Positions 63,139 through 64,000 of a stretch of DNA of 64,000 nucleotides are shown here, piece by piece; within the stretch, counting starts at the first letter, position 1; the number at the start of each line of letters is the position of its first letter. The notes beneath the pieces were generated by a model, which saw nothing but the letters and a program-made list of their open reading frames with translations, did not search any database and was not told the origin of the DNA. Source of the stretch: CBDCTM01 sp965222005 (GTDB lineage Bacteria; Bacteroidota; Bacteroidia; Chitinophagales; Saprospiraceae); assembly GCA_965222005.1 (NCBI GenBank), contig OZ244935.1, forward strand, positions 5,828,001 to 5,892,000, given 5' to 3'. Both the position numbers and the translations under genes were made by a program.

Positions 63139-63166
63139 CCAGCCCATTGGGTAGTTTACAGCATAC

Positions 63167-64000
63167 TCAACCGGTCGGTTTATGTACCTGGATCGGCTCT
63201 TGCTCGGCCAGGCCTCTGGCACCATCCACAATGATCTCTTCTCCTCCTTTCAGGCCCTCGGTGATAATGATCTTCCCTTCGTAGCTTTCACTGGTACGCA
63301 CATAGGTCTTACTGGCCACCGGCCCTTCCGCACTATTGCTCTTTACGAATACATAGTCCTTTCCGCTCACTTCTTGTTGTACCAGCTCCAGAGGTATCAT
63401 AACCACATTTTTTTCAGTAAGATCATTTATCATCATGATAGAAAGAAGATTGGGTTTGAGTACACGATCGCGGTTAGGGACCTGCACTTCTACGGAGAAG
63501 GTGCGATTGGCCGGGTTGATAGAGCTACCGATCAGGCTGACACGGGCCTCCACTTCCCGATCAAGAGCCGGGAATTTCACCTTCACCCGTTCGCCGCGCC
63601 GCACAGATTTCAGGTAGGTCTCGGGTACAGCGGCTACTACTTTGACGGTGCTGCTATTGAGGATTTGGACAATCGGGCTGCCCGGAGCTGCTACCTCTCC
63701 GTTTTCAAGCAGCACCATATCCACCACTCCGCTGATGGGTGCATACACGCTGCCTTTTGTGAGTTGATGCTTCAGCGTTTCCAGACTTTTTTCGAGGCGC
63801 TCCTTATTATTTTTGGCTTGCAGGTATTGTATCTCCGAACCAATGTTTTGATCCCAAAGCCTCTTTTGCCGATCATATACTTCGGTAGCCAGGCTGAGAG
63901 CTGTTTCGAGTTCGCTGATTTGCTTGTTGACGCTTTCCAGATCAGTCCGGGCAATCAGCTGTCCCTTGCGAACCTGCTGCCCTTCCTTGGCATTGAGCTG
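63167..64000 (-). CDS. RND-efflux periplasmic adaptor (HlyD/MFP family), partial
   Basis: C-terminal 277 residues of a protein whose start is beyond the right window edge; the frame reads without a stop from 64000 to 63167. It has a coiled-coil hairpin (QLIARTDLESVNKQISELETAL ... NKERLEKSLETLKHQLTKG), the lipoyl half-motif VYAPISGVVDMVLLENGEVAAPGSP, a beta-barrel domain (VVAAVPETYLKSVRRGERVKVKFPALDREVEARVSLIGSSINPANRTFSVEVQVPN) and the membrane-proximal domain (VVMIPLELVQQEVSGKDYVFV). Such adaptors link an inner-membrane RND pump to an outer-membrane channel; the pump gene would be expected outside the window. Confidence 0.9.
   Translation of the reverse strand, partial: QLNAKEGQQVRKGQLIARTDLESVNKQISELETALSLATEVYDRQKRLWDQNIGSEIQYLQAKNNKERLEKSLETLKHQLTKGSVYAPISGVVDMVLLENGEVAAPGSPIVQILNSSTVKVVAAVPETYLKSVRRGERVKVKFPALDREVEARVSLIGSSINPANRTFSVEVQVPNRDRVLKPNLLSIMMINDLTEKNVVMIPLELVQQEVSGKDYVFVKSNSAEGPVASKTYVRTSESYEGKIIITEGLKGGEEIIVDGARGLAEQEPIQVHKPTG

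Larger units (their letters stand above)
62690..63166. other. Intergenic region with hairpin and iterons
   Basis: 477 bases without a gene I can support. It carries TATATTTG on the minus strand (62736-62729) for the giant gene, a GTTACT-CTCTT-AGTAAC hairpin (62913-62929) and the 11-bp tandem array at 63095-63138. Confidence 0.45.

Noticed and set aside
1..64000. CRISPR array
   Set aside because: No direct repeats of 24-40 bases with regular spacers were found; the only short tandem array (63095-63138) has no spacers.

Overview
This 64-kb window is a chromosomal segment of a Bacteroidota bacterium, most likely from the Saprospiria/Lewinella-like lineages (inference from gene content; nothing was searched). 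The evidence is five secreted proteins with type IX secretion system (T9SS) C-terminal signals (four type A, one gliding-motility/CHU_C type B), a PorP/SprF-family protein, an Oar-like TonB-dependent receptor, CRTAC1-type FG-GAP lipoproteins, several matches to the Bacteroidota -7 promoter element TAnnTTTG, and few obvious Shine-Dalgarno sequences. Most of the window has mixed, fairly GC-rich coding sequence. About 12.1-16.95 kb is visibly more AT-rich and looks acquired.

Layout. 0.3-8.3 kb: an AsmA-like giant protein, a NahK-type sugar kinase bracketed by two nearly identical 164-bp miniature inverted-repeat elements, and a CotH-domain T9SS cargo. 8.4-11.9 kb: a small orphan helical protein and an Oar-like receptor. 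12.1-16.9 kb: accessory region with a gene stub cut by a 225-bp MITE-like element, a secreted protein with a Bacteroidota-type C-terminal module, and three unrecognised genes (one soluble, two membrane) in a compact block. 17-24.4 kb: a zinc-free MDR oxidoreductase, another MITE-like element, an ECF sigma factor translationally overlapping a membrane partner, a PAP2 phosphatase and a large FG-GAP/UnbV lipoprotein. 24.5-31.6 kb: a WG-repeat protein, a cytochrome P450 divergent from a flavin reductase, an S41-like peptidase, tRNA-Lys(TTT) with its terminator and a duplicated 3' fragment, DNA polymerase IV and an orphan MoxR-like ATPase. 31.6-42.1 kb: a metzincin protease, PorP/SprF and a 2246-residue SprB-like adhesin built from three large super-repeats. 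43-44.1 kb: a Crp/Fnr regulator and a STAS protein. 44.7-48.9 kb: core genes clpC, infC (non-AUG start), rpmI and rplT. 49-55.7 kb: a Dna2-like nuclease-helicase, queE with a methyltransferase, an Smr protein and a thioredoxin-fold T9SS cargo. 55.9-64 kb: a 2271-residue secreted sugar-dehydrogenase-like multidomain protein and the 3' part of an RND membrane-fusion protein cut by the window edge.

How the parts fit. The surface/secretion theme dominates: the SprB-like adhesin and its PorP/SprF partner form one unit, while the CotH, metzincin, thioredoxin and dehydrogenase proteins are independent T9SS cargos. Housekeeping translation and proteolysis genes (clpC-infC-rpmI-rplT) form an ordinary conserved island. 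The most unusual content is non-coding: three different hairpin-forming miniature elements in intergenic DNA, one of which supplies the stop codon of a truncated gene, a MITE-bracketed kinase gene, a duplicated tRNA 3' end with its own terminator, an 11-bp iteron array, and clusters of palindromes upstream of the adhesin and Crp genes. The best candidate for an undescribed protein system is the AT-rich block at 14.3-16.8 kb; its function cannot be read from the sequence.
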